Positions 53,374 to 62,310 of a DNA stretch of 64,000 bases are shown piece after piece. Where the stretch lies: positions 2,232,001-2,296,000 of the forward strand of contig NZ_JAWJEJ010000001.1 in the NCBI RefSeq assembly GCF_032911445.1, written 5' to 3'. The DNA is from Sphingomonas sp. HF-S4. Its GTDB lineage: Bacteria > Pseudomonadota > Alphaproteobacteria > Sphingomonadales > Sphingomonadaceae. The position numbers and the translations under genes were made by a program. The stretch's first letter is position 1; each line of letters starts with the position of its first letter. Under the pieces are notes generated by a model that was given only the letters and a program-made list of their open reading frames with translations, did no database searches and was not told where the DNA came from.

Positions 53374-54246
53374 TTAACCCTTCTTTACCGGCAGCTCCGG
53401 CGCGCCCGGGGGCACCGCGGCGTTGCGCCAGCGCTCGACCGGGACCACGTCGATCTTGCCGTCGGGCAGCCGACGCCGCTGGATCAGCGTCGCGGCCTGT
53501 TGGCTGGTCGCACCGATCGTCGCGCGAGTGCGGACCCAGAAGGTGGTCGAGCGGAACGAAGTGCCCCAGGGCAGCGAAACATTCTGGTCCGTCAGGTCCT
53601 TGGCGGAGAGGAAGCCCTGGCGTTCGCGGATCGCGACCAGCCGCTGCGCCACCACGGGATCGCGAAACAGCAGCGCGAGCATCTCCTGACCCGCCGCATT
53701 GAGGTTGAGCGTGGTCTTGCCGGGTAGCGCGGTGACAAGCTGCTCGAGCCGATCGGCGACCTTGGGCTCGACGCCGGCCAGCCGCAGCGGGCGGAGATCG
53801 GTCACCGGGCCGTGGAGCCGGACATATTCGACGGCGGCGATCATCTGCTCGGGCTTGAGGCCCACTTCGTTGCCGATCGACTGGAACAGGATCGTCGAGG
53901 CGACTTCGCCACTGCGCACCGCGTTGATGTTGAAGCGCCCCTCGGCGTCGGCGATCGCGAGATCGAAGCTGCCGCCCTCGATCGGTGCGCCGGCTTCGGA
54001 GAGCTTGGCCCAAGGCTCGCCGACATGGTCGACATCGGGTGCGGTCTCGGCATCGCGGCGCAACGCGACCAGCGCCGAAAGCTCGCCGCCACGCACGATC
54101 GCCTGCGCACGTGCCGCCTCGCGGGTGCGCAGGCCGCGATCGAGCGCCAGTTCCTCGCGATTGATCATCAGCACGACCAGCCCCGCCGCGATCGCGACGA
54201 ACATCAGCACGTTGACAAGGATCATCCCCTCTTCGTCGCGCTTCAT
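53374..54246 (-). CDS. gspK: Type II secretion minor pseudopilin GspK
   Basis: GspK caps the pseudopilus tip. The 290-aa protein has a short basic leader (MKRDEEG) before MILVNVLMFVAIAAGLVVLMI and then a large periplasmic domain including FNINAVRSGE and LNLNAAG motifs typical of GspK. Position +5 of the mature helix lacks the usual Glu, as is common in GspK. The ATG at 54246 overlaps the gspJ stop (ATGA). It is last in the short lpoA-like, J, K operon. Confidence 0.9.
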   Translation of the reverse strand: MKRDEEGMILVNVLMFVAIAAGLVVLMINREELALDRGLRTREAARAQAIVRGGELSALVALRRDAETAPDVDHVGEPWAKLSEAGAPIEGGSFDLAIADAEGRFNINAVRSGEVASTILFQSIGNEVGLKPEQMIAAVEYVRLHGPVTDLRPLRLAGVEPKVADRLEQLVTALPGKTTLNLNAAGQEMLALLFRDPVVAQRLVAIRERQGFLSAKDLTDQNVSLPWGTSFRSTTFWVRTRATIGATSQQAATLIQRRRLPDGKIDVVPVERWRNAAVPPGAPELPVKKG

Positions 54247-54791
54247 TGCTCGGGCTCCTCCGGCCGCACCGGCAGCGCGATCACGCGGCGCAGCGAGCCC
54301 GGATTGCCCCCCGGCCCCGCGACCTGCATCTCGAGCGCGACCGCGCGCGGCCAGCGCTCCTTGTCCTCCTCCTTCACCGGCCAGCGATCGACCCACGCCC
54401 CGTCCCAGAAGCGCCAGCGTGCATTGGCTACCCCCGCCAGGACCAGTTGCGGCGCCGGCCCGACAGTGCGCACCAGTGCGCCGCCGACGACGCCGTAGCG
54501 CAGCCGAACCGCCGCGCCGCCCATCCCCGGCGCCGCGCGGGTGAAGGACAGATTGGCCCCGCTCCCCGAGATCGGCCCGCCGGCGATCTGCTCGACATCG
54601 CTCGACACGATGAACATCGTCCGCTGGAGGTCGGCGAGCCGGTCGAGGCGCTTCTCGGTGCGCCCCTGGACGTTGATGATCCCGTCGACCAGCGCGAGCC
54701 CAGCGACCGCGATCAGCGCGAACAGCCCCAGCGAGATCATCAATTCGAGCAACGTGAAGCCGGATTCCCCGGCTTCGGGTTCGTGCGTCAC
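54243..54791 (-). CDS. gspJ: Type II secretion minor pseudopilin GspJ
   Basis: The 182-aa protein has a prepilin leader of 11 residues ending in SG, then FTLLELMISLGLFALIAVAGLALV, with the +5 Glu. A periplasmic domain follows with WRFWDGAWVDRWP near residue 130. This matches GspJ (PulJ family). Its ATG overlaps the stop of the LpoA-like gene, and its stop overlaps gspK, so all three are coupled. Confidence 0.92.
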   Translation of the reverse strand: MTHEPEAGESGFTLLELMISLGLFALIAVAGLALVDGIINVQGRTEKRLDRLADLQRTMFIVSSDVEQIAGGPISGSGANLSFTRAAPGMGGAAVRLRYGVVGGALVRTVGPAPQLVLAGVANARWRFWDGAWVDRWPVKEEDKERWPRAVALEMQVAGPGGNPGSLRRVIALPVRPEEPEQ

Positions 54792-55831
54792 GATCCCGAG
54801 CTCACCGCCACCGGTTCATAGCCGTGCGGCCGGGCCACCAGGATCGCAAAGTCGCGCGCGACCGAGCCATCGGTGCGGAAGCGCACCGGGCCGGTGACGC
54901 CGCGGAAGCCCTTGCCGTCGAGCAGCCCCTGGGCGCTCAGTGTATTGGCGTTGCGCAGCGCATTGGCGATCCCCGCCGCGTCATAAGCGAGCGCAGTAAT
55001 CGCGCCGGCATCGCCGCCGTTGCGCGCCGCGAACTCGCTGGCGAAGGTGCCGAATGCCGCCGGATCGGGGCTGGCGATCCACGCGCCGTCGAGCGCTTCC
55101 AATGCCTCGGGGCGATTGTCGATCCCCTGGAGCGTGGCGAGCAGCTGGATGCCGGTGTCCTTTATCCCGCGCGCCGCGGCGAGCACGGCGGGGCCGCTGC
55201 CGGGGAGCAGCACGCCGTCGGGCGCGTCGCCGGCGGCCGGAAGCGGCTGGCCCGCCTTCACTTCGAGTACGCGAACGCGCAGGCCGAGCTCGCCTTCGAG
55301 CTGGCTGGCGGCAAGCGCGGCGGCGGCGCTCCACGGCGTGCCATCGTCGATCACTGCGACATTCTTCACGCCACGCGAACGGGCATAACGCAGCACCGCG
55401 CTGGTCAACTGGCGCGCGGTGATCCCGAAGATATAGGTGCCCGGCGCGCGCAGCACCGCGTCGTTGCTGAACGCGATGATCGGCACGCGCCCGGCGACGC
55501 TGCCCGTCACTGCGGGGACTTCCTCGGCAAGCAGCGGCCCCAGGATCAGCGCGGGCTTCCGACGAAGCGCCTGCCCTACTGCGGCCGCCGCGCCCGCCGC
55601 GGTGCCGCCGGTGTCGAAGCTCAGCACATAATCGCTGTTTTCGGCGAGCAACGCGGCCTGTCGCATGCTAGAGCCCAGCCGCGCTCGGGGTCCGCTGAGC
55701 GGCACCAGCAGGGCGATCGGGCGCTTGTCCTTCTTCTCGGCTGAGGCGAACGCATGCGAGGGAAGCACGACCGATGCCGCTGACGCGACCAGGCCTGATT
55801 GCAGCAAGCGGAGCAGCGAGCGCCGGTCCAT
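54788..55831 (-). CDS. Periplasmic binding-fold protein, LpoA-like (penicillin-binding protein activator family)
   Basis: The 347-aa precursor has a signal with MDRRSLLRLLQSGLVASAASVVLPSHAFA. The mature protein has a type I periplasmic binding fold: IALLVPLSGPRARLGSSMRQAALL, ILGPLLAEEVPAV, PIIAFSNDAVLRAPGTYIFGIT, then ALAYDAAGIANALR. This matches the leucine-binding-like domain found in LpoA-type activators of penicillin-binding proteins. No lipobox is seen, so it should be soluble. It is coupled to gspJ, unusual company. It may loosen peptidoglycan for the secretion machine (inference) or bind a small ligand. Confidence 0.82.
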   Translation of the reverse strand: MDRRSLLRLLQSGLVASAASVVLPSHAFASAEKKDKRPIALLVPLSGPRARLGSSMRQAALLAENSDYVLSFDTGGTAAGAAAAVGQALRRKPALILGPLLAEEVPAVTGSVAGRVPIIAFSNDAVLRAPGTYIFGITARQLTSAVLRYARSRGVKNVAVIDDGTPWSAAAALAASQLEGELGLRVRVLEVKAGQPLPAAGDAPDGVLLPGSGPAVLAAARGIKDTGIQLLATLQGIDNRPEALEALDGAWIASPDPAAFGTFASEFAARNGGDAGAITALAYDAAGIANALRNANTLSAQGLLDGKGFRGVTGPVRFRTDGSVARDFAILVARPHGYEPVAVSSGS

Positions 55832-56547
55832 TGCCGACTCCGGAGTTGGGGCGTGGGGCACGCAGGCCTATTATCGTCTTCACGGCGCTCGGCATAGGGG
55901 CGTATCTGCTCGCGCTGCTGGTGACGCTGCCGGCGAGCGCAGTGCTCAAGAACCGCCCGTGGCGCACCGGCGTGGCGGGGACGGTGTGGAACGGCGAAGT
56001 CGGGGTCGCGGGGGGCGCCAAGTTCGAATGGCAGATGGCGCCGCTGCGCTCGCTGACCAGCCTGGCCTATGCCGCCGACTGGAAGGCGAGCGGACCGGAC
56101 ACCGATCTGGGTGGTCGCGTGCTGACCCATCTGAGCGGACGCACGGTGCTCGACAAGGTCAGCGGCGCGGCCGACGGCAGCCTGCTCCAGGCACTCCAGC
56201 CCAACCTCCCCTTCACGTGCGACCTGGTCATGCAGGTCGAGATGGAGCGCGTCGCGTTCGGCGGCGGCGAACGCATGGCCAAGGGCAGCGCGACCACCGA
56301 TCCGGGTAGCTGCCGTCCCAAGGGCGCCGGCGCAGCGTCTTCGCTCCCCGCGCTGATCCTAACCGCCGAGCATATCGGCACGCGCACGCTGATCCGCGTC
56401 GCCCCGATGGCGCAGCGCCGCCGCACGCTGGTGACGCTCGAGCTGGCCGAGGGTGGCACGGTCGACATATCGGTGACGCCGGAAGGTGCGACGATGATGC
56501 CCTTCCTGGGATTGCCCGCGGGCGCACGGCTCCAGGGGCAGATGTAA
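55831..56547 (+). CDS. gspN: Type II secretion protein GspN
   Basis: The product is about 238 aa, with one N-terminal membrane helix (IIVFTALGIGAYLLALLVTLPASAVL) and a periplasmic domain including WRTGVAGTVWNGEVG, typical of GspN. The start is uncertain: a TTG at 55831 is used here, but a TTG at 55846 or an ATG at 55774 are possible. The last would overlap the divergent LpoA-like gene's signal sequence. GspN is an accessory subunit absent from many systems. It is separated from the core operon and transcribed away from its neighbour. Confidence 0.82.
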   Translation: MPTPELGRGARRPIIVFTALGIGAYLLALLVTLPASAVLKNRPWRTGVAGTVWNGEVGVAGGAKFEWQMAPLRSLTSLAYAADWKASGPDTDLGGRVLTHLSGRTVLDKVSGAADGSLLQALQPNLPFTCDLVMQVEMERVAFGGGERMAKGSATTDPGSCRPKGAGAASSLPALILTAEHIGTRTLIRVAPMAQRRRTLVTLELAEGGTVDISVTPEGATMMPFLGLPAGARLQGQM

Positions 56548-56584
56548 TGCGACTCCAAACCGAGCCGGCACGGCAGAGGTGATA

Positions 56585-56917
56585 ATGCGGATCGCCTTGA
56601 GTATAGCGATCTGCGCAGCGGTTACGGGATGTGTGCATAATGATGGCCGCGGCAAGTTTCGTCTATCCGAAGACGAAATGCTCGCCGCTTGGGTCTCGGT
56701 GGCAGGACGCGCCCAGGCGCAAGCCCAGCAAGAGGGCGTTGAGCCGCTATGGAATCCGCCACCCCGGTTCGGCAGCGCGGTCTGCACCTGGATCGAATTC
56801 GGGCGGAAGGCCCATTGCAGCTATCTCAAGTGGCCGCGTTATTCATCGAGGGGTCCGGGCATCCCCGAGGAAGCGGATTTGTATAAGACTGAGGACGGGT
56901 GGGACTTCGGCTACTGA
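56585..56917 (+). CDS. Small putative lipoprotein (110 aa)
   Basis: A short signal with a lipobox-like AAVTGC places the lipidated Cys at residue 16. A globular tail follows with WNPPPRFGSAVCTWIEFG and two further cysteines that could form a disulfide. The ATG at 56585 has an AGAGGTG ribosome site 4-10 bases upstream. No family recognised. It follows gspN by 37 bases on the same strand, so a pilotin-like or other secretion role is possible but unproven. Confidence 0.68.
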   Translation: MRIALSIAICAAVTGCVHNDGRGKFRLSEDEMLAAWVSVAGRAQAQAQQEGVEPLWNPPPRFGSAVCTWIEFGRKAHCSYLKWPRYSSRGPGIPEEADLYKTEDGWDFGY

Positions 56918-56948
56918 GACGATAGCCCACACCCAGCGAAACGGACCA

Positions 56949-58175
56949 TCAAAGCGTCACCAGATTGTTCAGATTGATGATTGGCAGCAGGATCGCGAGC
57001 ACCATCAGCAGCACCAGCCCGCCCATCACCAGCAGCACCAGCGGCTCGACCAGCGACACCAAAGTCGAGACCAGCGCATCCAGCTCGCGTTCGAGCTCGT
57101 GCGCCGCGCGGCCCAGCGCAGGCGCCAAGCGGCCGCTGCTTTCGCCGCTGGCGACGATCGCCACCAGCATCGTCGGGAATACTCCCGCCTCCTGCATCGC
57201 GGCGCGCAGGCTGATGCCTTCGCGGACGCGCTGGGCGACGCGGAGCGCCTTTTCCTGGACCCAGCGATTGGGCGTCACTGCCGCGGCTGCGTGAAGCGCC
57301 TCGACCAGCGGCACCGCGCTGCCTACCAGCGTTGCGAGGCTGCCGGCGAAGCGCGCGGCATTGAGCTGGCGGCTGAAGCGGCGGAACGGGCGGCGCTCGG
57401 TGAACATCCGGTGCAGCCGCAGCCGATTGGCAGGCACCCGCATCCAGCGCAGCGCGAACAGCGCGCCCACCGCCAGCGCAAGGATCAGGTACAGCCCGAA
57501 GCTCTGCAGGAACCAGCTCAGCGCGATCAACATCCGAGTGAGCAAGGGCAGATCGGCACCGCGCGAAACGAAGACGCGGACGATGTCTGGGACGACATAG
57601 ACCATCAGCAGCACCATCATGCCGACCGACACGAGCGCCAGCAGCGCCGGATAGAGCAGTGCCAATTGGAGCTTCTGGCCATTGGCCTGGCGGTTCTCGA
57701 CGAATTCGGCGAGGTGGTTGAGGACGTCGGGAAGCCGCCCCGATGCCTCGCCCGCGGCGACCGAGGCGCGGTAGAATTCGGGAAAGGCCTTGGGATGCTG
57801 CGCAAGCGCGGCGGCGAAGCTGCGCCCGTCGAGGATCGCGCCGCGCACGTCGAGCAGCACCGAGCTGACCTGCTGCGCTTCGGATTGCGCGGCGACGAGG
57901 CGCAACGCTTCCTCGATCGCAATGTCCGAGCCCGCGAGCGTGGCGATCTGCCGCGTGACCGTGGCGAGCGCCTTGGGCGAGATGCCGGGGCGGCGCAGGC
58001 GCGGCAGTTCGATGCTGCCGAACGAGCGCCCGCGCTCGCCCGCGGCCTCGACCGATAGGGGCAGCAACGCCTGCTCGCGCAGCAGCGCACGGGCGGCGGC
58101 GGGGGACGACGCTTCTATGACGCCCTTGCGCTTGGCACCGGTGCGATCGGCCGCGCGGTAGGAATACGCGGGCAC
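56949..58175 (-). CDS. gspF: Type II secretion inner membrane platform protein GspF
   Basis: GspF is the polytopic platform protein on which the GspE ATPase acts. It is 408 aa, the normal length, with two GspF/PilC domains (about residues 70-195 and 275-395), each followed by membrane helices (three in all). ARALLREQALLPLSV and FPEFYRASVAAGEASGRLPDVL are typical. The start is a GTG at 58175 (MPAYSYRAADRTGAKRKG), the standard N-terminus. It follows gspE by 58 bases. Confidence 0.96.
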   Translation of the reverse strand: MPAYSYRAADRTGAKRKGVIEASSPAAARALLREQALLPLSVEAAGERGRSFGSIELPRLRRPGISPKALATVTRQIATLAGSDIAIEEALRLVAAQSEAQQVSSVLLDVRGAILDGRSFAAALAQHPKAFPEFYRASVAAGEASGRLPDVLNHLAEFVENRQANGQKLQLALLYPALLALVSVGMMVLLMVYVVPDIVRVFVSRGADLPLLTRMLIALSWFLQSFGLYLILALAVGALFALRWMRVPANRLRLHRMFTERRPFRRFSRQLNAARFAGSLATLVGSAVPLVEALHAAAAVTPNRWVQEKALRVAQRVREGISLRAAMQEAGVFPTMLVAIVASGESSGRLAPALGRAAHELERELDALVSTLVSLVEPLVLLVMGGLVLLMVLAILLPIINLNNLVTL

Positions 58176-58233
58176 TAGACCGCTTCCATCTTCTGGGCCC
58201 CGGCCTTCGCCGGCGAACAGAATTGGGCAAGGA

Positions 58234-59721
58234 TCACGCCTCGTCCCTCACAACGCGGGCGACTTCATCCACCGTGGTCACCCCGGCCCGGACCTTGGCC
58301 ACGCCATCGTCCAGCAGGCTCGGATTGTCTTTCCGGGCCTGCGCCTCGAGTTCCGCTTCCGAAACCCCGTCATGGATCATCTTCTGCAACCGGTCGTCGA
58401 GCGCAACGACTTCGTACAGCCCGGCACGCCCGCGATAGCCTTCCTGGTGGCACTCGTCGCAGCCCTGCGCGCGCCAAAGCGGTTCGCCCGCCTGGATCGC
58501 CCTGCCGAGGAGGATCGAGTCCGCTTGCGTAGCGCGATCCTGGCGCCGGCAGCTCGGGCACAGCTTCCGCACCAGCCGCTGCGCCGCCAGTCCGACCAGC
58601 ATCGGCGCGAGCAGATAGCGCTCCACCCCCATGTCGATCAGCCGCGTCACCGAACCGATCGCGCTGTTGGTGTGCAGCGTCGAGAGTACGAAATGACCGG
58701 TCATCGCCGATCGCACCGCGACCTGCGCGGTCTCCTGGTCGCGAATCTCGCCGACCATGATGACATCGGGATCCTGGCGCAGGATCGCGCGCAGCCCGCG
58801 CGCAAAGGTCATGTCGGTGCGCGGATTGACCTGCGTCTGTCCGATGCCGGCAAGCTCATATTCGATGGGATCTTCCACCGTCATGATGTTGCGCTTGCGA
58901 TCGTTGAGCCGGTTGAGCGCCGAATAGAGCGTGGTGGTCTTGCCCGAACCCGTCGGCCCGGTGACGAGCAGCATGCCGTGCGGGCGCTCGAGCAGCCGGT
59001 TGAACACGGTCCGGTCGCGCTGGCTCATGCCGAGCACTTCCATGTCGAGCCGCAGCGAGCCCTTTTCGAGCAGGCGCATCACCACCCGCTCGCCATGCTG
59101 GGTCGGGATCGTCGAGACGCGCGCGTCAACATCGTGGCCGCCGATGCGCAGCGTGACGCGGCCGTCCTGCGGCACGCGGCGCTCGGCGATGTCGAGCTTC
59201 GCCATCACCTTGATGCGGCTGACCAGCAGCGGCGCCAGCGCGCGCGGCGGCTCGATCATGTCGCGCAACACGCCGTCGACGCGGAATCGGACGACTAGCC
59301 GCTTTTCCTGCGTCTCGATGTGAACGTCGGACGCGCCTTCCTTGACCGCTTCGAGCAGCAGCGCGTTGATCAGGCGGATTACCGGCGCGTCGTCGCGGGT
59401 GTCGAGCAAGTCGTCGATCGAGGCGGCGCTGTCGGCGAGCGCGGCGAGGTCCATGTCGCCCAGATCGATATCGGCGGCCGCCCCTGCCCCGCCACCATAG
59501 GCTGCGCCCAGCGCCGCATCGAACGCTTCGTCGCTCAGGGCGACATGGCTGGCATCGGGCGCGATCCGCTGGACTTCGAGCAGTGCGTCGAGGCTGACGC
59601 CAGCGCGGTGGACGCATTCGACTCCTGCGGCACCCGGACGCAGCAGCACGCCGTTCCTGCGCGCGAAGCTGTACGGCAAGGTGGCGGGGGCGTCGTCGAC
59701 GACGATCAGCGTCTCTTCCAT
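58234..59721 (-). CDS. gspE: Type II secretion ATPase GspE
   Basis: GspE is the hexameric cytoplasmic ATPase that drives pseudopilus assembly. The 495-aa protein has the N-terminal GspE-II domain, Walker A GPTGSGKT (255-262), the Asp box VEDPIEYEL, Walker B ILRQDPDVIMVGEIRD and the His box STLHTN. A zinc-binding tetracysteine follows (CPSC and CDEC). The ATG at 59721 lies 2 bases after the gspM stop. All catalytic elements are intact. Confidence 0.97.
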   Translation of the reverse strand: MEETLIVVDDAPATLPYSFARRNGVLLRPGAAGVECVHRAGVSLDALLEVQRIAPDASHVALSDEAFDAALGAAYGGGAGAAADIDLGDMDLAALADSAASIDDLLDTRDDAPVIRLINALLLEAVKEGASDVHIETQEKRLVVRFRVDGVLRDMIEPPRALAPLLVSRIKVMAKLDIAERRVPQDGRVTLRIGGHDVDARVSTIPTQHGERVVMRLLEKGSLRLDMEVLGMSQRDRTVFNRLLERPHGMLLVTGPTGSGKTTTLYSALNRLNDRKRNIMTVEDPIEYELAGIGQTQVNPRTDMTFARGLRAILRQDPDVIMVGEIRDQETAQVAVRSAMTGHFVLSTLHTNSAIGSVTRLIDMGVERYLLAPMLVGLAAQRLVRKLCPSCRRQDRATQADSILLGRAIQAGEPLWRAQGCDECHQEGYRGRAGLYEVVALDDRLQKMIHDGVSEAELEAQARKDNPSLLDDGVAKVRAGVTTVDEVARVVRDEA

Positions 59722-59723
59722 AT

Positions 59724-60215
59724 CTAGAAATCCACGCTGGCAGAGACGCGCCCCGGGCTGGGCCGGCGCTGGATCGAGAGGCGGCGTACGCGCAGGTCAC
59801 TCGTCGCGCTCAGGTCGGCGAGCCATGCCATCAGCGAATCATAGCTCGCATCGGCGATCGTCGCGCGTGTGCCGCCGGGGATCGCCGCGGGAGTCGCAAC
59901 CAGCCCGAATGCCGTCGCCGAGCTGGTGACGACCTGCGCCGGCGCGCCCTGACGCCGCGGCGCCTGCGCCGTCGTCAGCGTGCCCGCGGCGCGGATGCGC
60001 GCGCTCAGCGTCTCGTAGGTGCGGATGTCAGCAAGCGCGTCGGCACGCGCGGCCTGGAGCGGCTTGACCACGCCGTAGACGAGCACTGCGACGGCCAGCA
60101 GCCCGCCCAGCACCGTCACGAGCACACGCTCGCGCCGGCTGAGCCCGCCCCACCAAGTATCGAAGCGAAGCAGCGCGGCGTCGAGCGCCGGCAAGCGGGT
60201 GAGGATCACTCTCAT
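59724..60215 (-). CDS. gspM: Type II secretion protein GspM
   Basis: The 163-aa protein has one membrane helix (about 33-50), preceded by WWGGLSRRERVLVTVLGG and followed by a small periplasmic ferredoxin-like domain ending in RVSASVDF. It partners GspL. Size, topology and position between gspL and gspE support the call; sequence conservation in the family is low. The ATG overlaps the gspL stop (ATGA, 60212-60215). Confidence 0.87.
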   Translation of the reverse strand: MRVILTRLPALDAALLRFDTWWGGLSRRERVLVTVLGGLLAVAVLVYGVVKPLQAARADALADIRTYETLSARIRAAGTLTTAQAPRRQGAPAQVVTSSATAFGLVATPAAIPGGTRATIADASYDSLMAWLADLSATSDLRVRRLSIQRRPSPGRVSASVDF

Positions 60216-61345
60216 GGGTTACGCGCCGTAATGCGAATGCTGCCGTCGGGCGAGCGCGTCACCTGGCCTGGCGCGCGCGATGCCCGCAACGCAGCGTCGA
60301 CACGGCTGACCAGGCCCGGATCGCTGCCGTCCAAGTCGAGCGCCAGTGCTTTGGCCTGATAGTCGATCGCGCGGACGCTGATCGACCCGGCCAGCGGCGC
60401 GAGCGCGCCCGAGATCCGGCTGAGCAGCGGCAGGAAAGCATCGGGCGGCGTGCTACTCCCGGTGGGCAGCAGATCGGCGACACTGGTGGCGAGGTCGCCG
60501 CCCAGATTGGCACCGGGCGCTGCGATCGCGACCACGGCGCGCGCGTCGGCCTCGCGGCGGTCGGCGATCGTGCGCAGCATCAGCGTGTCGGCCGCGGCGA
60601 TCACGACATGCGCCGCCGCGCCGATCGCGACGATCCAGCCGAGCCGCCGCCAGACATTAGGTAGCGTGCCGCGGCGCTTGGCATAGGCGCCTTGGCGCAG
60701 ATCGAGCGCGGGGGCGAGCAGTCGCTCGGACAGCGCCGCCGGGGCGAGCGTCGAGCCGTCCGCCGCCATCTCGGCGGGCAGCGGCGCGCCATAAGCGAGC
60801 GCGGCTGGGCGGTCCGCCGCCTGCCATGCCGCCTGGAGGATCGCCGGCGAGACCGCGAAGCCGGTGCCGTCGCCGGCACGCACCACCGCGCGGTCGGCGG
60901 CGAGATCAACCGCCCATTCGCCTTCGCCCGGCCTGGGCAGCGCGAGCGCGTCGGGGACCATCGCGGCGTGACCGAACCCGGCCTGCTCCGCCGCTTCGAT
61001 CCAGCCGACCATCACCTCATGCCGCACCACGCCGACCAGATAGCGCTTCGGCGCGATTTCGGCGCCCAATGCCAAATGGACGCTATCGATCGGCTCGGCG
61101 ATCTGGTCCTCGATCGCGAAGGGCAGTGCCTCGATCCGCTTGGCCCGGCTGGGCAACGGCAAGTCGACGGCAAGCAGGCGAACCTGCTCGGTCGGCACGA
61201 GCACGGTTGCAGGGCCTCCCGGCTCGGCTATGATCAGCCTGCCGCCCGCCAGCGTCCAGACACCCGCGGCGAGCGGTTCCGGCGCATCGGGCGCGCCCAA
61301 GGGACGACCGGAGGCTGTCACATTTGCTTCATGGGAAGGACGCAT
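60212..61345 (-). CDS. gspL: Type II secretion protein GspL
   Basis: GspL recruits GspE to the inner membrane. The 377-aa protein has an actin-like cytoplasmic domain (about 1-225) with LPLPSRAKRIEALPFAIEDQIAEP. One membrane helix follows near 245-265 and then a periplasmic domain. The ATG at 61345 begins MRPSHEANVT. The long open frame upstream reads antisense through gspG. It starts 9 bases from the divergent gspG ATG, so the two operons must share or overlap promoters. Confidence 0.9.
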   Translation of the reverse strand: MRPSHEANVTASGRPLGAPDAPEPLAAGVWTLAGGRLIIAEPGGPATVLVPTEQVRLLAVDLPLPSRAKRIEALPFAIEDQIAEPIDSVHLALGAEIAPKRYLVGVVRHEVMVGWIEAAEQAGFGHAAMVPDALALPRPGEGEWAVDLAADRAVVRAGDGTGFAVSPAILQAAWQAADRPAALAYGAPLPAEMAADGSTLAPAALSERLLAPALDLRQGAYAKRRGTLPNVWRRLGWIVAIGAAAHVVIAAADTLMLRTIADRREADARAVVAIAAPGANLGGDLATSVADLLPTGSSTPPDAFLPLLSRISGALAPLAGSISVRAIDYQAKALALDLDGSDPGLVSRVDAALRASRAPGQVTRSPDGSIRITARNP

Positions 61346-61354
61346 GGGGCGGGG

Positions 61355-61831
61355 ATGCGCATAGTTTTGAAACAGTTTAGTGACATCGCACTGCTTAGGC
61401 AGAACCGCAAGCGCCGCACAACCTCCGAGGAAGGCTTCACCCTCCTCGAAATGATGATCGTGCTGGTGATCATCGCCGTGATCGCGGGCCTCATCACCGT
61501 CAACGTAATGGGCCGCCCCGACGAGGCCAAGGCGACGACGACCAAGTCGAACATCGGCAGCATCACCGCCGCGCTCAAGATGTACCGGCTCGACAGCGGC
61601 AGCTATCCGACAACCGAGCAGGGCCTTAAGGCGCTGGTCGAGCGCCCGACCACGCCGCCGGTGCCGTCGAGCTGGGCGCAGGGCGGCTACCTCTCCGCGC
61701 CGCCGCTCGACGCGTGGCAGAAGCCCTATGAATATCAGTCGGATGGGATGAGCTTCACGATTCGCTCGCTCGGCCGCGACGGCAAGCAGGGCGGCGAAGG
61801 AGTCGACGCCGATATCGACGGCAAGGGCTGA
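61355..61831 (+). CDS. gspG: Type II secretion major pseudopilin GspG
   Basis: GspG forms the pseudopilus shaft. The product is 158 aa, with an unusually long leader of about 26 residues ending EEG, then FTLLEMMIVLVIIAVIAGLITVNVMG with the +5 Glu. Calcium-site region features follow (YPTTEQGLKALV, DAWQKPYEYQSDG, SLGRDGKQGGEG). The ATG at 61355 has a GGGGCGGGG stretch upstream. An in-frame ATG at 61331 would overlap gspL. First gene of the G, H, I, C, D operon. Confidence 0.96.
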   Translation: MRIVLKQFSDIALLRQNRKRRTTSEEGFTLLEMMIVLVIIAVIAGLITVNVMGRPDEAKATTTKSNIGSITAALKMYRLDSGSYPTTEQGLKALVERPTTPPVPSSWAQGGYLSAPPLDAWQKPYEYQSDGMSFTIRSLGRDGKQGGEGVDADIDGKG

Positions 61832-61836
61832 CGCGC

Positions 61837-62310
61837 ATGCGGGGGGCACGGCGCGAATCACCGGGCGAAGCAGGCTTCACCCTGCTCGAAATGATGATCG
61901 TGCTCGTCATTATCGGGGTGATGGCGGGCGCGGTGGCGCTCGGCATCGGCAGCGTCACCCGCGCCCCCAGCGTTGAGACCGAGGCGCGTCGCCTCGCCAC
62001 CCGCCTCCAGGCCGCCGCCGACGATGCGATGCTCGGCGACCGGATGATGGCGTTCACCGTTCAGAAGAACGGCTATGGATTCGCGACGATCGGCGCGGGC
62101 GGCCGGATGGTCGCGCAGACCAATGAGGCGTTCGGTTTCCACCGCCTCCCCGGCGGGATGGTGGTGACGCTGAGCGTGCGGCCGCCGGTGATCCTGGGCG
62201 TCGACGGCGCGGGGCGGCCGATGTCGGCGATCGTCGAGAGCGGTTCGCAGCGCTGGATCGTCACCTATGACGGCCTCACCGCGCGCGCCGCGCCGGCGCC
62301 GAAGGTATGA
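61837..62310 (+). CDS. gspH: Type II secretion minor pseudopilin GspH
   Basis: The 157-aa protein has the leader MRGARRESPGEAG, then FTLLEMMIVLVIIGVMAGAVALGIG with the +5 Glu. A GspH/FimT-like domain with ARRLATRLQAAADDAMLGDR follows. The start lies 5 bases after the gspG stop, and the stop overlaps the gspI ATG (ATGA, 62307-62310). Confidence 0.94.
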   Translation: MRGARRESPGEAGFTLLEMMIVLVIIGVMAGAVALGIGSVTRAPSVETEARRLATRLQAAADDAMLGDRMMAFTVQKNGYGFATIGAGGRMVAQTNEAFGFHRLPGGMVVTLSVRPPVILGVDGAGRPMSAIVESGSQRWIVTYDGLTARAAPAPKV

